Below, one piece after another: positions 7,086 to 13,928 of a stretch of 30,000 bases of DNA. Numbering within the stretch: position 1 is the stretch's first letter; every line of letters starts with the position of its first letter. Location: the NCBI GenBank assembly GCA_002391195.1, contig DGRZ01000055.1, positions 1 through 30,000 on the forward strand. The letters run 5' to 3'. The DNA comes from Fibrobacter sp. UBA4375. Lineage in GTDB: Bacteria > Fibrobacterota > Fibrobacteria > Fibrobacterales > Fibrobacteraceae. Position numbers and translations under genes: made by a program. The notes under the pieces are model-generated. The model searched no databases and was not told where the DNA came from. It worked only from the letters and a program-made list of their open reading frames with translations.

Positions 7086-7213
7086 CGCGTGTTCACGCGG
7101 CTCGGTTATAGGTCTGCAAGCAGCCCTATAACACTCGCCTTACTGACGCTTACGCCTACGGCTTCAGCGTCTGCTTGTTCGCCTCAGTCATAAAAATGAG
7201 CAAGCTCATTTTT
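7086..7213. repeat. Cluster of tight hairpins between ruvX and guaA
   Basis: Three inverted repeats with 2-nt loops: CGCGTG-TT-CACGCG (7086-7099); a 12-bp stem TTATAGGTCTGC (7106-7117) / GCAGCCCTATAA (7120-7131) with loop AA and one mismatch; and AAAAATGAGC (7192-7201) / GCTCATTTTT (7204-7213) with loop AA. A longer stem, GACGCT (7145-7150) / AGCGTC (7166-7171), lies between them. The last hairpin, with A- and T-runs, may act as a two-way terminator for the converging ruvX and guaA. Confidence 0.65.
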
Positions 7214-7241
7214 GCGACACTCGGCTCCGCGCTACTCCCAC
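7210..7241. repeat. 32-bp direct repeat, copy 2 (overlaps the guaA stop)
   Basis: Identical to 7033-7064 and spans the guaA stop codon at 7232-7234 plus the preceding Trp-Glu codons. Confidence 0.75.
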
Positions 7242-9067
7242 TCAATAGTTCCGGGGGGCTTGTGGGTCACGTCGTACCACAGGCTGCCAGCACCTTCTGC
7301 TTCGAACTTGCGCCAGAGTCCGGCTAGCATGCCCTGGTCGATTTCGGCGAAATTGGCGGTCATGGCTTCGGTGGAGTTCACCGGGCGCATCACGATGCAG
7401 GGCTTGCCTGCCGTGCGGAGTGGAACGAGCACCACGGGCATCTGCCAAATCTTTTCGTACAGGTCGTTTGCCTGCAGGAATTCAGTGCAGATGTTGTCGA
7501 ACTTGCGGAGCGTATCGAAATTTTCGCGAGTGGCGTACTGTTCCACAAGCTTCGGGTCTTCGTCAGCCACGCTGCCAATTTGGTAAATCACGCGGTTGAT
7601 GGCCTTGAAGCGGTTCGCAAGTTCGGTGGAGAACTTTTCGCAATCCTTCCAGGAGAGGCCCGGGGTTGTGATGAGGAACGGCTGTGCGTAAGTACGGCCA
7701 TCGCCCTGAACGCCCACGCTCTTGATGGGGAGCATGCGACCTGCAATGTTGTTCGCCTTCAGGTAGTCGGCGAGGGACTGGCCTGATGTGTCGCGAACGT
7801 CTTCGAACTTCACCATATCATCGGAGAGCATGCCGTCGCTGCAGAGCAGGCGAACGCCGAGGCCCGGACCCGGGAACGGGTGGCGCCACACGAGGTTGTG
7901 CGGAATGCCGAGTTCTTCGCCGAGAGCGCGGACTTCGTCCTTGTACAGGTCGGCGAGGGGTTCCAGCACGAGACCCTTTTCCATAAGGTCCAAAACTTCT
8001 TGCACGCGGTTGTGGTGCGTCTTGATCTTGTCGGCGTTCTTGGTACCGCCGCTTTCGATGGTGTCGGGGTAGATGGTGCCCTGCGCCATCATCCACTGGT
8101 TTGGATCGAGGTTGAGTTTCGCCATTTCCTCGTCCTTCACCGTCAAGAATTCCTTGCCGATGATGCCGCGCTTGGTTTCCGGCGCAGTCACGCCCTTGAG
8201 CTTCGCGAGGAAGTGTTCGCTGGCGTCACGGACCTTGAGGTTGTTCATTCCCTCGGCCTTCAAGAATTCCATAATCTTTTGGGATTCGCCGAGGCGCATC
8301 ATGCCGTTATCCACATGCAGGCCGAGGACCTTTTCCGGTCCGAGCACGCGGTTCAAAAGCACGAAGGCAACGGTGGAGTCTACGCCGCCACTCACGAGCA
8401 GGAACACCTTGCGGTCCTTGACCTGTTCCTTGATGCGTTCCGTGATGAGCGGCAGGTAGCTCTTCATGTTCCAGGTCTTCTTTGCACCGGTAAAGTCCAC
8501 GAAGTTTTCCAGCAACTTCATGCCGAACTTGCTGTGGGTGACTTCGGGGTGGAACTGGATGCCGAAAATCTGACGTTCGGGCTTGTCGCTGTCAAAAGCG
8601 ACGGCGGCGATTTCGCAATCCTTGGTGCTCGCTACAATCTTGTAGCCGACCGGGAGCTTCGTCACCTGGTCGCCGTGGCTCATCCACATGGGGCTGGCCT
8701 TCGGGAGGCCCTTCAGAATCGGGCAGTTTTCGTCACCCACGATAAGGTCGGCGATGCCGTATTCCTTGACCTTGCCCGGTTCCACGTGCCCGCCCAGCTG
8801 CTGGGCGATGAGCTGGTGACCGTAGCAGATGCCGAGCTTCGGTACCGGGAGGTTCAAGATTTCGGGATTGTATTCCGGGGCATCGGCCGCATACACGCTG
8901 CTGGGGCCGCCACTGTAGATGATGCCTTTCACGCCTTCGAGTTCGCTGACGGGAGCGGCGGGGGAGTGGATTTCGGTAAACACGCCCAAGCGGCGCACGC
9001 GGTTAGCAATCAGGTGGGCGTACTGCCCGCCAAAGTCCAAAACTGCAATAGTATCGACGTTCTTCAT
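7232..9067 (-). CDS. guaA: GMP synthase (glutamine-hydrolysing), long form
   Basis: It converts XMP, glutamine and ATP to GMP. The glutaminase domain has GICYGHQ with nucleophile Cys81 and QFHPE with His173 and Glu175. The ATP-pyrophosphatase domain has LLVSGGVDST at 224-232 and RHPFPGPGLGVRLL near 395-408. It ends KPPGTIEWE, the family hallmark. At 611 aa it is ~90 longer than the common ~520-aa bacterial enzyme. SVGVQGDGRTY appears at ~450, followed by ~80 residues before LYEKIWQMPVVLVPLRTAGK (~535-554), so the dimerisation part seems duplicated or enlarged, as in eukaryotic-type GMP synthases. The start region has no obvious Shine-Dalgarno sequence and abuts a heptad repeat. Confidence 0.97.
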   Translation of the reverse strand: MKNVDTIAVLDFGGQYAHLIANRVRRLGVFTEIHSPAAPVSELEGVKGIIYSGGPSSVYAADAPEYNPEILNLPVPKLGICYGHQLIAQQLGGHVEPGKVKEYGIADLIVGDENCPILKGLPKASPMWMSHGDQVTKLPVGYKIVASTKDCEIAAVAFDSDKPERQIFGIQFHPEVTHSKFGMKLLENFVDFTGAKKTWNMKSYLPLITERIKEQVKDRKVFLLVSGGVDSTVAFVLLNRVLGPEKVLGLHVDNGMMRLGESQKIMEFLKAEGMNNLKVRDASEHFLAKLKGVTAPETKRGIIGKEFLTVKDEEMAKLNLDPNQWMMAQGTIYPDTIESGGTKNADKIKTHHNRVQEVLDLMEKGLVLEPLADLYKDEVRALGEELGIPHNLVWRHPFPGPGLGVRLLCSDGMLSDDMVKFEDVRDTSGQSLADYLKANNIAGRMLPIKSVGVQGDGRTYAQPFLITTPGLSWKDCEKFSTELANRFKAINRVIYQIGSVADEDPKLVEQYATRENFDTLRKFDNICTEFLQANDLYEKIWQMPVVLVPLRTAGKPCIVMRPVNSTEAMTANFAEIDQGMLAGLWRKFEAEGAGSLWYDVTHKPPGTIEWE

Positions 9068-9071
9068 AAAT

Positions 9072-9106
9072 AGGTTTTAGGTTACAGGTTTTAGGTTGTA
9101 GGCCTG
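9072..9106. repeat. 7-nt-period repeat, TAGGTTT type
   Basis: Five successive heptads in one register: TAGGTTT, TAGGTTA, CAGGTTT, TAGGTTG, TAGGCCT. The array ends 5 bp from the guaA start codon, in its upstream region. The remaining 9107-9158 holds the promoter of the divergent gene. Confidence 0.8.
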
Positions 9107-9143
9107 TAGGTCCGCTCTTTTCAACTAAAATTTAGAAAATATA

Positions 9144-9149
9144 TATATT
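9144..9149 (+). promoter_or_regulatory. TATATT promoter-like element
   Basis: TATATT within an AT-rich stretch, 9 nt before the ATG at 9159. It has the same spacing class as the elements at 4222, 11085, 20110, 21416 and 27911. Confidence 0.45.
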
Positions 9150-9158
9150 TAGGTCATT

Positions 9159-10163
9159 ATGAGATTAGCTTACTTTGCTCCCCTTGCTTTTGCGGTGGCT
9201 GCCCTGGCTGCCGATGAAGGAAATAATCCTGCCTCTGACACCCTGTTTGTTCGGGTGGACTCCGAACCCATCGCGGCAGAGAATGCCCCTGTGGCCGATT
9301 CCGTAGCTCCTGTAGCTCAAACAGTTCCTGTTCAGGATACTGTTTTGCAGGACACTGCCGCTGCCGTTCCCGATACGGCTAAGGTTGAGGTAGCTCCTGT
9401 TGCAAAGGAAGAAGCAGCGTCTGTGGATACGGTTCAGACTCGTCCACAAGTGCAGGTTTCTATAGGATCACTTTTGGCGGCACAAGCCCAAAAGACCGAT
9501 GCAAAGGAAGCTCGCGAAAGGAACAGTTTTTTCTTGACCTTTGGACTGGGACTCCGCTATGCCGACTTGTCCTTCAAGGAATACGTTCGGACCAAGGACC
9601 CTAATCAAGACGGTGTCTGGATTATCGGTGACAAGGGAAATTCTATCCGCAAGGAATATTCCGGATATGGTCCGGATATTTCGATGAAACTCGGAACCCT
9701 TGTGTCCAACAGGTTGGCCCTCTTTTTCAATGCGTCCCTTTCTGCCGTATCTTCGGGGGATTTCAAGGTGAGGCGTTACAGCAACGGTCGCCAGATTATC
9801 AGTGCTGATTACGAGATGGACGCCCTCCGCTTTGCGCTGGGTGCAGGAACGAACTTTTTCCTTTCTACAGATACCAACAGTGTCATGCACGGGGTCTTTG
9901 TAGGTGCAGGTGTGGGAATCGTATTTGAAGCGGCCGGAACTGACACGGAATACGATTACTATGACAGCTATGAGGAAGATTTTGAAATTGCCGAAACCGG
10001 TATGGTCATGTCTGTTGAATTTGGCAAGCTATGGAGTGTTGCTCCTCAATGGAGTGTTGGAATTTCTGCCAACGCTACCATGGACGGTTTGTTCTTTAAC
10101 GGAGGTGCTGCTACATCCAAGTCTTGGACAGCGGGCCTGAACTTTGTGGTCGTCCGTTATTGA
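9159..10163 (+). CDS. Outer-membrane beta-barrel protein with Ala/Pro/Val-rich linker
   Basis: 334 aa. A signal peptide (MRLAYFAPLAFAVAALA, cleavage near ALA-ADE) is followed by a low-complexity linker to ~residue 110 rich in Val, Pro, Ala, Asp and Thr (VPVQDTV, AAVPDTAKVEVAPVAK). The rest alternates polar and hydrophobic residues in strand-like segments (FFLTFGLGLRYADLSF, LALFFNASLSAVSSGDF, VFVGAGVGIVFEA) and ends LNFVVVRY, with the terminal aromatic residue typical of barrel proteins. The linker could span to peptidoglycan or a partner. No specific family is recognised. It lies divergent from guaA and is transcribed alone. Confidence 0.7.
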   Translation: MRLAYFAPLAFAVAALAADEGNNPASDTLFVRVDSEPIAAENAPVADSVAPVAQTVPVQDTVLQDTAAAVPDTAKVEVAPVAKEEAASVDTVQTRPQVQVSIGSLLAAQAQKTDAKEARERNSFFLTFGLGLRYADLSFKEYVRTKDPNQDGVWIIGDKGNSIRKEYSGYGPDISMKLGTLVSNRLALFFNASLSAVSSGDFKVRRYSNGRQIISADYEMDALRFALGAGTNFFLSTDTNSVMHGVFVGAGVGIVFEAAGTDTEYDYYDSYEEDFEIAETGMVMSVEFGKLWSVAPQWSVGISANATMDGLFFNGGAATSKSWTAGLNFVVVRY

Positions 10164-10181
10164 TAAACGGTTTGTCATAAC

Positions 10182-11078
10182 CTAGAAACTGCAGACAAGT
10201 AGGGCTACAAGGCCTGCGAACATGGCGACCTTTACAAGTTTTTGAGCCCGCCGGTATTTCTTCTTGTGAGCGAAAACAAGAATGGCCACAAAGGTGGGCG
10301 TGAGAACCGTTGCCGTAATAATCAGGAACAAGGTGGGGTAGAACCCTTGCACCACAGGAAGCGGGAGCAGTGCCCAGCAGAAAATGCAGATGAAGCCTGC
10401 GAGGCGCCTTGCGGTGGGTGCTCCGGCGATCAGCGGGAAAGTCATGATGCCAGCCTTCAGGTCTCCGATTTCGTCTTCCAGGTCTTTGTAGATTTCCCGC
10501 GCCGTCGTCAGCAGAAAGGCGAACATCATGGCGGGGTACAGAAAACCGATTTTGTCGGTAGGGGTCCACATCAGGTCTTCGGTTTCCGGGATTCCGGTTG
10601 GGTAGAACAGGCACAAGATTAAGGGAGTCGCGCACAGGAAAGCGACAGTCATGTTCTTGAGCAGCGGGATGTGCTTGAGTTTTTTGTTGTAGGCGATGAG
10701 TAGCGCGTCCAGCAGTAGAAAGAAGATGGCGGAGGTGAATCCCGTCTTTGTAATAAGACTGTCGGCAAGGCCACAAAGAAGGGAGAGAACAAGAAGAACG
10801 ATCCATACCTTTTGGGCGGTGGAGACTGAAATTTTTCCGTTTACAAGGGGACGTTCTGGACGGTTCAGCTTGTCGGTCTCCAGGTCCCAGATGTCATTCT
10901 GGATGTTGGCAAACCCGATGGCGAAGGCAAAGCCCAGGGCCTGTAAAATCAAGGTCAACCAGCTGATGTTCATTTCCTGTAGGGGCAATACTCCAAGCAG
11001 GTAGTAACCGATGGCAAGCGTCACCATGGCGATAACGACGTTCACCGGCCGAATCATTTTGAATAGGGCAAATAGCAT
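10182..11078 (-). CDS. UbiA-family prenyltransferase
   Basis: 298-aa integral membrane enzyme with ~8-9 hydrophobic segments. The first Asp-rich motif is NDIWDLETD (61-69), followed by KLNRPERPLVNGKIS. The second is REIYKDLEDEIGD (194-206). Both bind Mg-prenyl diphosphate in UbiA enzymes. The NRPxRPL style resembles digeranylgeranylglyceryl-phosphate-synthase-like members and chlorophyll/haem-type UbiA proteins more than UbiA itself. In such bacteria the substrate is unclear; a menaquinone-step or a lipid ether role are alternatives. The neighbours do not help. A TATATT element sits 6 nt before the ATG. Confidence 0.85.
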   Translation of the reverse strand: MLFALFKMIRPVNVVIAMVTLAIGYYLLGVLPLQEMNISWLTLILQALGFAFAIGFANIQNDIWDLETDKLNRPERPLVNGKISVSTAQKVWIVLLVLSLLCGLADSLITKTGFTSAIFFLLLDALLIAYNKKLKHIPLLKNMTVAFLCATPLILCLFYPTGIPETEDLMWTPTDKIGFLYPAMMFAFLLTTAREIYKDLEDEIGDLKAGIMTFPLIAGAPTARRLAGFICIFCWALLPLPVVQGFYPTLFLIITATVLTPTFVAILVFAHKKKYRRAQKLVKVAMFAGLVALLVCSF

Positions 11079-11084
11079 GGCGTA

Positions 11085-11090
11085 AATATA
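11085..11090 (-). promoter_or_regulatory. TATATT promoter-like element of the UbiA-family gene
   Basis: On the minus strand TATATT is followed by only 6 nt (TACGCC) before the ATG. It directly abuts the large heptad array that starts at 11091. Confidence 0.45.
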
Positions 11091-11237
11091 GTTATGAGTG
11101 GTGAGTTATGAGTTGTGAGTGGTGAGTTATGAGGTTCGAGGCACGAGGCTCGGGGCTCGAGCGATGTGTAATGTGAGGTGTGGAATTGGAAATTAGAACT
11201 TAGAGCTTAGATAATTCCTCGTACCTAATACCTCGCA
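11091..11237. repeat. Large degenerate 7-nt-period array (21 heptads)
   Basis: Read in steps of seven from 11091, the first 18 heptads all begin with G: GTTATGA, GTGGTGA, GTTATGA, GTTGTGA, GTGGTGA, GTTATGA, GGTTCGA, GGCACGA and so on to GATAATT at 11210-11216. Three CCT heptads follow in the same register: CCTCGTA, CCTAATA, CCTCGCA. The words drift along the array while the phase is kept. It occupies the divergent gap between the UbiA-family gene and the small gene at 11409. Confidence 0.85.
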
Positions 11238-11243
11238 CCCCAA

Positions 11244-11300
11244 AGGCGCAAAGCGCCTAAACGATACTTGGCAACTAGAATTGCGATGCAATTCGTTGCC
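11244..11300. repeat. Two hairpins in the 11079-11408 gap
   Basis: AGGCGC (11244-11249) / GCGCCT (11253-11258) with an AAA loop. Then GGCAAC (11270-11275) pairs with GTTGCC (11295-11300) and GAATTGC (11278-11284) with GCAATTC (11288-11294), giving 13 bp with a TA bulge and a GAT loop. No T-run follows, so terminator function is unlikely. Confidence 0.65.
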
Positions 11301-11357
11301 CTAGTAGAGTTATGCCCTTTGGGTAGACCTCATACCTCAAAGCGAAGCGACTTCAAA

Positions 11358-11392
11358 CCCCTAACCCCTAGCCCCTAGATCCTAGTCCCTAA
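11358..11392. repeat. 7-nt-period repeat, CCCCTAG type
   Basis: Five heptads in one register: CCCCTAA, CCCCTAG, CCCCTAG, ATCCTAG, TCCCTAA. Two CCTC heptads (CCTCATA, CCTCAAA) lie just upstream at 11328-11341. The array ends 16 bp before the start codon at 11409, next to a TATCTT promoter-like element (11397-11402). Confidence 0.8.
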
Positions 11393-11408
11393 TTACTATC
11401 TTTACCCT

Positions 11409-11684
11409 ATGCCGTTTTTTACCAAGAGTAACCTTGAAGACCTTCGGGCTGAAGCTGACCAGCTTTCCATCTGCGTGGAGCATTTTCTCTATGCCTCGGA
11501 GCGGGTGGTAGAAGGGGACTACAAGACCAAGGGCTTTTACGACAACTGCATCGAAAAGTGCAACGGACGGCTCAAGGCAATTCATTTTCTGATGGAGTCC
11601 ATCCGACAGAATCGGCCTGTTACCGAAGAGGAACTGGAAGAATCGCTCCCCGCTTTTCTAAATTCCAAGAAAGATGCAAAATAA
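11409..11684 (+). CDS. Small conserved-looking hypothetical protein
   Basis: 91 aa, cytoplasmic and mostly helical (SNLEDLRAEADQLSICVEHFLYASERVV; LKAIHFLMESIRQNRPVTEEELEESL). The ATG at 11409 lies 6 nt after TATCTT. The 3' end overlaps the rsgA start by 11 nt, which indicates translational coupling and supports it as a real gene. No family is recognised; a role in ribosome assembly is only suggested by the neighbour. Confidence 0.65.
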   Translation: MPFFTKSNLEDLRAEADQLSICVEHFLYASERVVEGDYKTKGFYDNCIEKCNGRLKAIHFLMESIRQNRPVTEEELEESLPAFLNSKKDAK

Positions 11685-12924
11685 CGAATTCGATGACGAA
11701 CCGGAACCGCTTCGGCGTGTAAGGCCCACCCGTCGGGACCATCGCAGCCGCCGTATCGACGTGATGCGGGAATTGGAATCTGGCGTGGTGGATGAACGCC
11801 CCGTCAAGGAGCGTTTCAGTCGCGAATTCAAGAATCCCCGCATCAAGAAAATCAAGGACCCGCTGGAAAAGATAGACGAAAAGGACTGCGTCGAAGGCCT
11901 GGTGGTAGAAGTCCACCGCCGCACCTGCGAAGTCCGACTAGACGAGAGAACGCTCGCAAATTGCTCGCTACAGACGAAAGACGAGAGAAATTGTCTTCAA
12001 GAAACGCCTCTCTCGTCTCTCGCCTCTCGTCTCTCGTCTAATACTGTCACCGCCATGTACCGTGCCACCACTTCCAAGGCTTTAGGGGAATTCCCTGCCG
12101 TAGGGGACCGGGTGCTGCTTGGCCAGGTGAACGAAGACGAAGATACCGGCGAGGGGGTAGGTTCCCAAAAGTACTGCGTGGTGCGGGTGCTTCCGCGAAA
12201 GAGCGAACTCAAGCGTCCGGGCCCTCGGGACAGTTTCAGGCGTAAGCTCACCCTGGCGGCAAATATCGACCAGGTGGTGATTGTGGCCAGCGTGGCCCAA
12301 CCGGAATTCAACTACGGCTTTATGGACCGATTCCTTTTGGCGGCAAACTTAAACAACCTGCCTTTTGTGCTGGTGCTGACCAAGATGGACCTGCTCCCGA
12401 ATGGCGAGGCGGACTTGACCGACGATATCCGGGACTTCATGACCATCGTGGACAAGGTGATTCCGGTAAGCGTCAGGACCGGCGAAGGTCTGGACAGGTT
12501 GCGCGAAGAGCTACAGGGCAAGTCTTCGGTATTTAGCGGCCAGAGCGGTGTAGGTAAGTCTACGCTGGTGAACGCTCTGGTGCCTGGAGCAGAACTGGAA
12601 ACGGGGGCCGTTCGGGAACGGGACGGCAAGGGCCGGCATACCACCACCTCTTCGAGCCTGTTCGATTTTCCTGGCGGGGGCTACGTCATCGATACGCCGG
12701 GTATCCGGAGTATCGGCCTTTCTAATGGCGAAGACGACATGGACGGCGAGACCTTGGCAAAGATATTCCCGGGCTTTTTCGAAGGAGATCTGTTCACCTG
12801 CAAGTACAGCAACTGCCTGCACTTGAAGGAGCCGGGCTGTTCGGTGCGGGAGGCTGTAGAGTCGGGAAAGCTTTCCCGGGCACGTTACGCCAGTTATTTG
12901 AGAATCTTGAATTCAAGAAACTAG
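11674..12924 (+). CDS. rsgA: Ribosome small-subunit-dependent GTPase RsgA, with in-frame repeat insertion
   Basis: RsgA is a circularly permuted GTPase that checks late 30S maturation. Order: basic N-terminal extension (1-70), OB-fold from ~72, then G4 TKMD (236-239), G1 GQSGVGKST (289-297), G3 DTPG (340-343) and a zinc site C376-x4-C381-x-H383-x5-C389. The length is 416 aa, against ~300-350 usual. The OB-fold is interrupted at residues ~89-123: CEVRLD should run almost directly into TVTAMYRATTSK, but a 102-bp palindromic repeat block lies between, adding ~34 Ser/Leu/Arg-rich residues without breaking the frame. All GTPase motifs are intact, so the protein is probably active. It overlaps the preceding gene by 11 nt. 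Confidence 0.93.
   Translation: MQNNEFDDEPEPLRRVRPTRRDHRSRRIDVMRELESGVVDERPVKERFSREFKNPRIKKIKDPLEKIDEKDCVEGLVVEVHRRTCEVRLDERTLANCSLQTKDERNCLQETPLSSLASRLSSNTVTAMYRATTSKALGEFPAVGDRVLLGQVNEDEDTGEGVGSQKYCVVRVLPRKSELKRPGPRDSFRRKLTLAANIDQVVIVASVAQPEFNYGFMDRFLLAANLNNLPFVLVLTKMDLLPNGEADLTDDIRDFMTIVDKVIPVSVRTGEGLDRLREELQGKSSVFSGQSGVGKSTLVNALVPGAELETGAVRERDGKGRHTTTSSSLFDFPGGGYVIDTPGIRSIGLSNGEDDMDGETLAKIFPGFFEGDLFTCKYSNCLHLKEPGCSVREAVESGKLSRARYASYLRILNSRN
11939..12040. repeat. Palindromic heptad-repeat block inside rsgA
   Basis: It is bounded by perfect 11-bp inverted repeats, TAGACGAGAGA (11939-11949) and TCTCTCGTCTA (12030-12040). The right part is five heptads in register (12005-12039): CGCCTCT, CTCGTCT, CTCGCCT, CTCGTCT, CTCGTCT. 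The left part holds AGACGAA and AGACGAG in tandem (11972-11985), the latter pairing with 12009-12018. The length of 102 bp is a multiple of three and keeps rsgA open. It encodes no transposase. Confidence 0.8.
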
Positions 12925-12938
12925 GGAGTGCGGGTTAG

Positions 12939-13346
12939 GTGGATATTGCATCCAAGATAATGCTGGTGGCATCCATTGTGATGATGGGCTATAACGCATC
13001 GGAATTTTTGGCCAGTTTTCAGTCTCTTTCTGAAAAGGCGGGAGAGCTGAAGGAAATGGCCAGGATAAACGGAGCTAGCGAAGGGGCTATGCGCCGGTCC
13101 AATTTTTTGCTGTCCTTCGTTCTTTCGTCGGTCTATGTTGCCCTGACCTGCTTTTCGGGGCTCGCTGTGTGGATAACGGTTTTTGTCGCCATAAAATTGG
13201 CCTTGACCCTGGTCGGCTCTGATTTGGCCTTGCTCCAGATTTTACGGACTGGCGATTTTTCCCGAAAAACCTATTTATTGTCCAAGGGGGATGCTTTTTT
13301 GAACGCCCTGCTTGGGCTTGTCATTGCGCTTTTTTTAGTTTTGTAG
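12939..13346 (+). CDS. Small integral membrane protein, unknown function
   Basis: 135 aa with about four hydrophobic segments (IASKIMLVASIVMMGY; SNFLLSFVLSSVYVALTCF; LAVWITVFVAIKLALTLVG; ALLGLVIALFLVL). A soluble patch (SLSEKAGELKEMARINGASE) lies between the first two. GTG at 12939 is the start, 14 nt after the rsgA stop. No family is recognised. Its place in the rsgA-nadD run suggests co-transcription only. Confidence 0.7.
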   Translation: MDIASKIMLVASIVMMGYNASEFLASFQSLSEKAGELKEMARINGASEGAMRRSNFLLSFVLSSVYVALTCFSGLAVWITVFVAIKLALTLVGSDLALLQILRTGDFSRKTYLLSKGDAFLNALLGLVIALFLVL

Positions 13347-13364
13347 ATAGTAGATGGACTCTAT

Positions 13365-13928
13365 ATGAAACCTCGTTTTTTGCGAACATTACTCTTTTTC
13401 CTAGCCTTTTCTGTGGCAGGTGCATTTGCCCAGGATGGCGGAACCTTGGCAGGAATCCGTACGCCTCTGTTCTTGGGCGGTGCTCTTGGTTTTGGTTCGG
13501 GAACGGGAGTGGGTGCAAGCCAGGGCCTTGGCCTACGGCAGATTGAGCCCATGATTGGCGTTTGGTACCCTGGTCTTGGATTCTTGAGGGTCGGGTATGG
13601 ATTTTTTGATTATCAAGAAGAATCTGACGATGAAAAGTACGAGATAGACCATTCCAATTTCGATGTGGAGTTGGGAATCCATGCTTGGAGCCTATTCTAC
13701 ATTACCGGTTCTTATTCCAGGGCCAAGGAACTCAGTGACTTGGGCGACATCGCCTGGAATGAATGGGGGGCCGGATTCGGCTCTGTCGTCAACATTTTTA
13801 CGACTTCTATGCTTTTTGCCGAAGTCAGCTACCGCTGGGTGCTGGACCATTACGACCCCTTTATGGGGAAATCGGTTTCCGGAAGCCGCATTCAGCTCAA
13901 TTTCGGGTTTGCCGCTTATGTCTTCTAA
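13365..13928 (+). CDS. Small outer-membrane beta-barrel protein
   Basis: 187 aa. The signal peptide MKPRFLRTLLFFLAFSVAGA ends near FAQ-DGG. Glycine- and aromatic-rich strands follow (LFLGGALGFGSGTGVGAS, MIGVWYPGLGFLRVGYGFF, MLFAEVSYRWVL) and the protein ends LNFGFAAYVF, a terminal Phe typical of barrel insertion signals. The size suits an 8-strand barrel. It overlaps nadD by 11 nt. Confidence 0.65.
   Translation: MKPRFLRTLLFFLAFSVAGAFAQDGGTLAGIRTPLFLGGALGFGSGTGVGASQGLGLRQIEPMIGVWYPGLGFLRVGYGFFDYQEESDDEKYEIDHSNFDVELGIHAWSLFYITGSYSRAKELSDLGDIAWNEWGAGFGSVVNIFTTSMLFAEVSYRWVLDHYDPFMGKSVSGSRIQLNFGFAAYVF

Noticed and set aside
7880..9073. Long plus-strand open frame opposite guaA (397 codons)
   Set aside because: It is the antisense shadow of a GMP synthase with all catalytic motifs intact; composition is atypical and no motif is seen.
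11939..12040. Insertion sequence in rsgA
   Set aside because: Only 102 bp, no transposase, and no recognisable target duplication; it is kept as a repeat block instead.
13663..13917. Extended N-terminus of nadD
   Set aside because: The extra 85 residues overlap the barrel gene in another frame, and family alignment starts at 13918.
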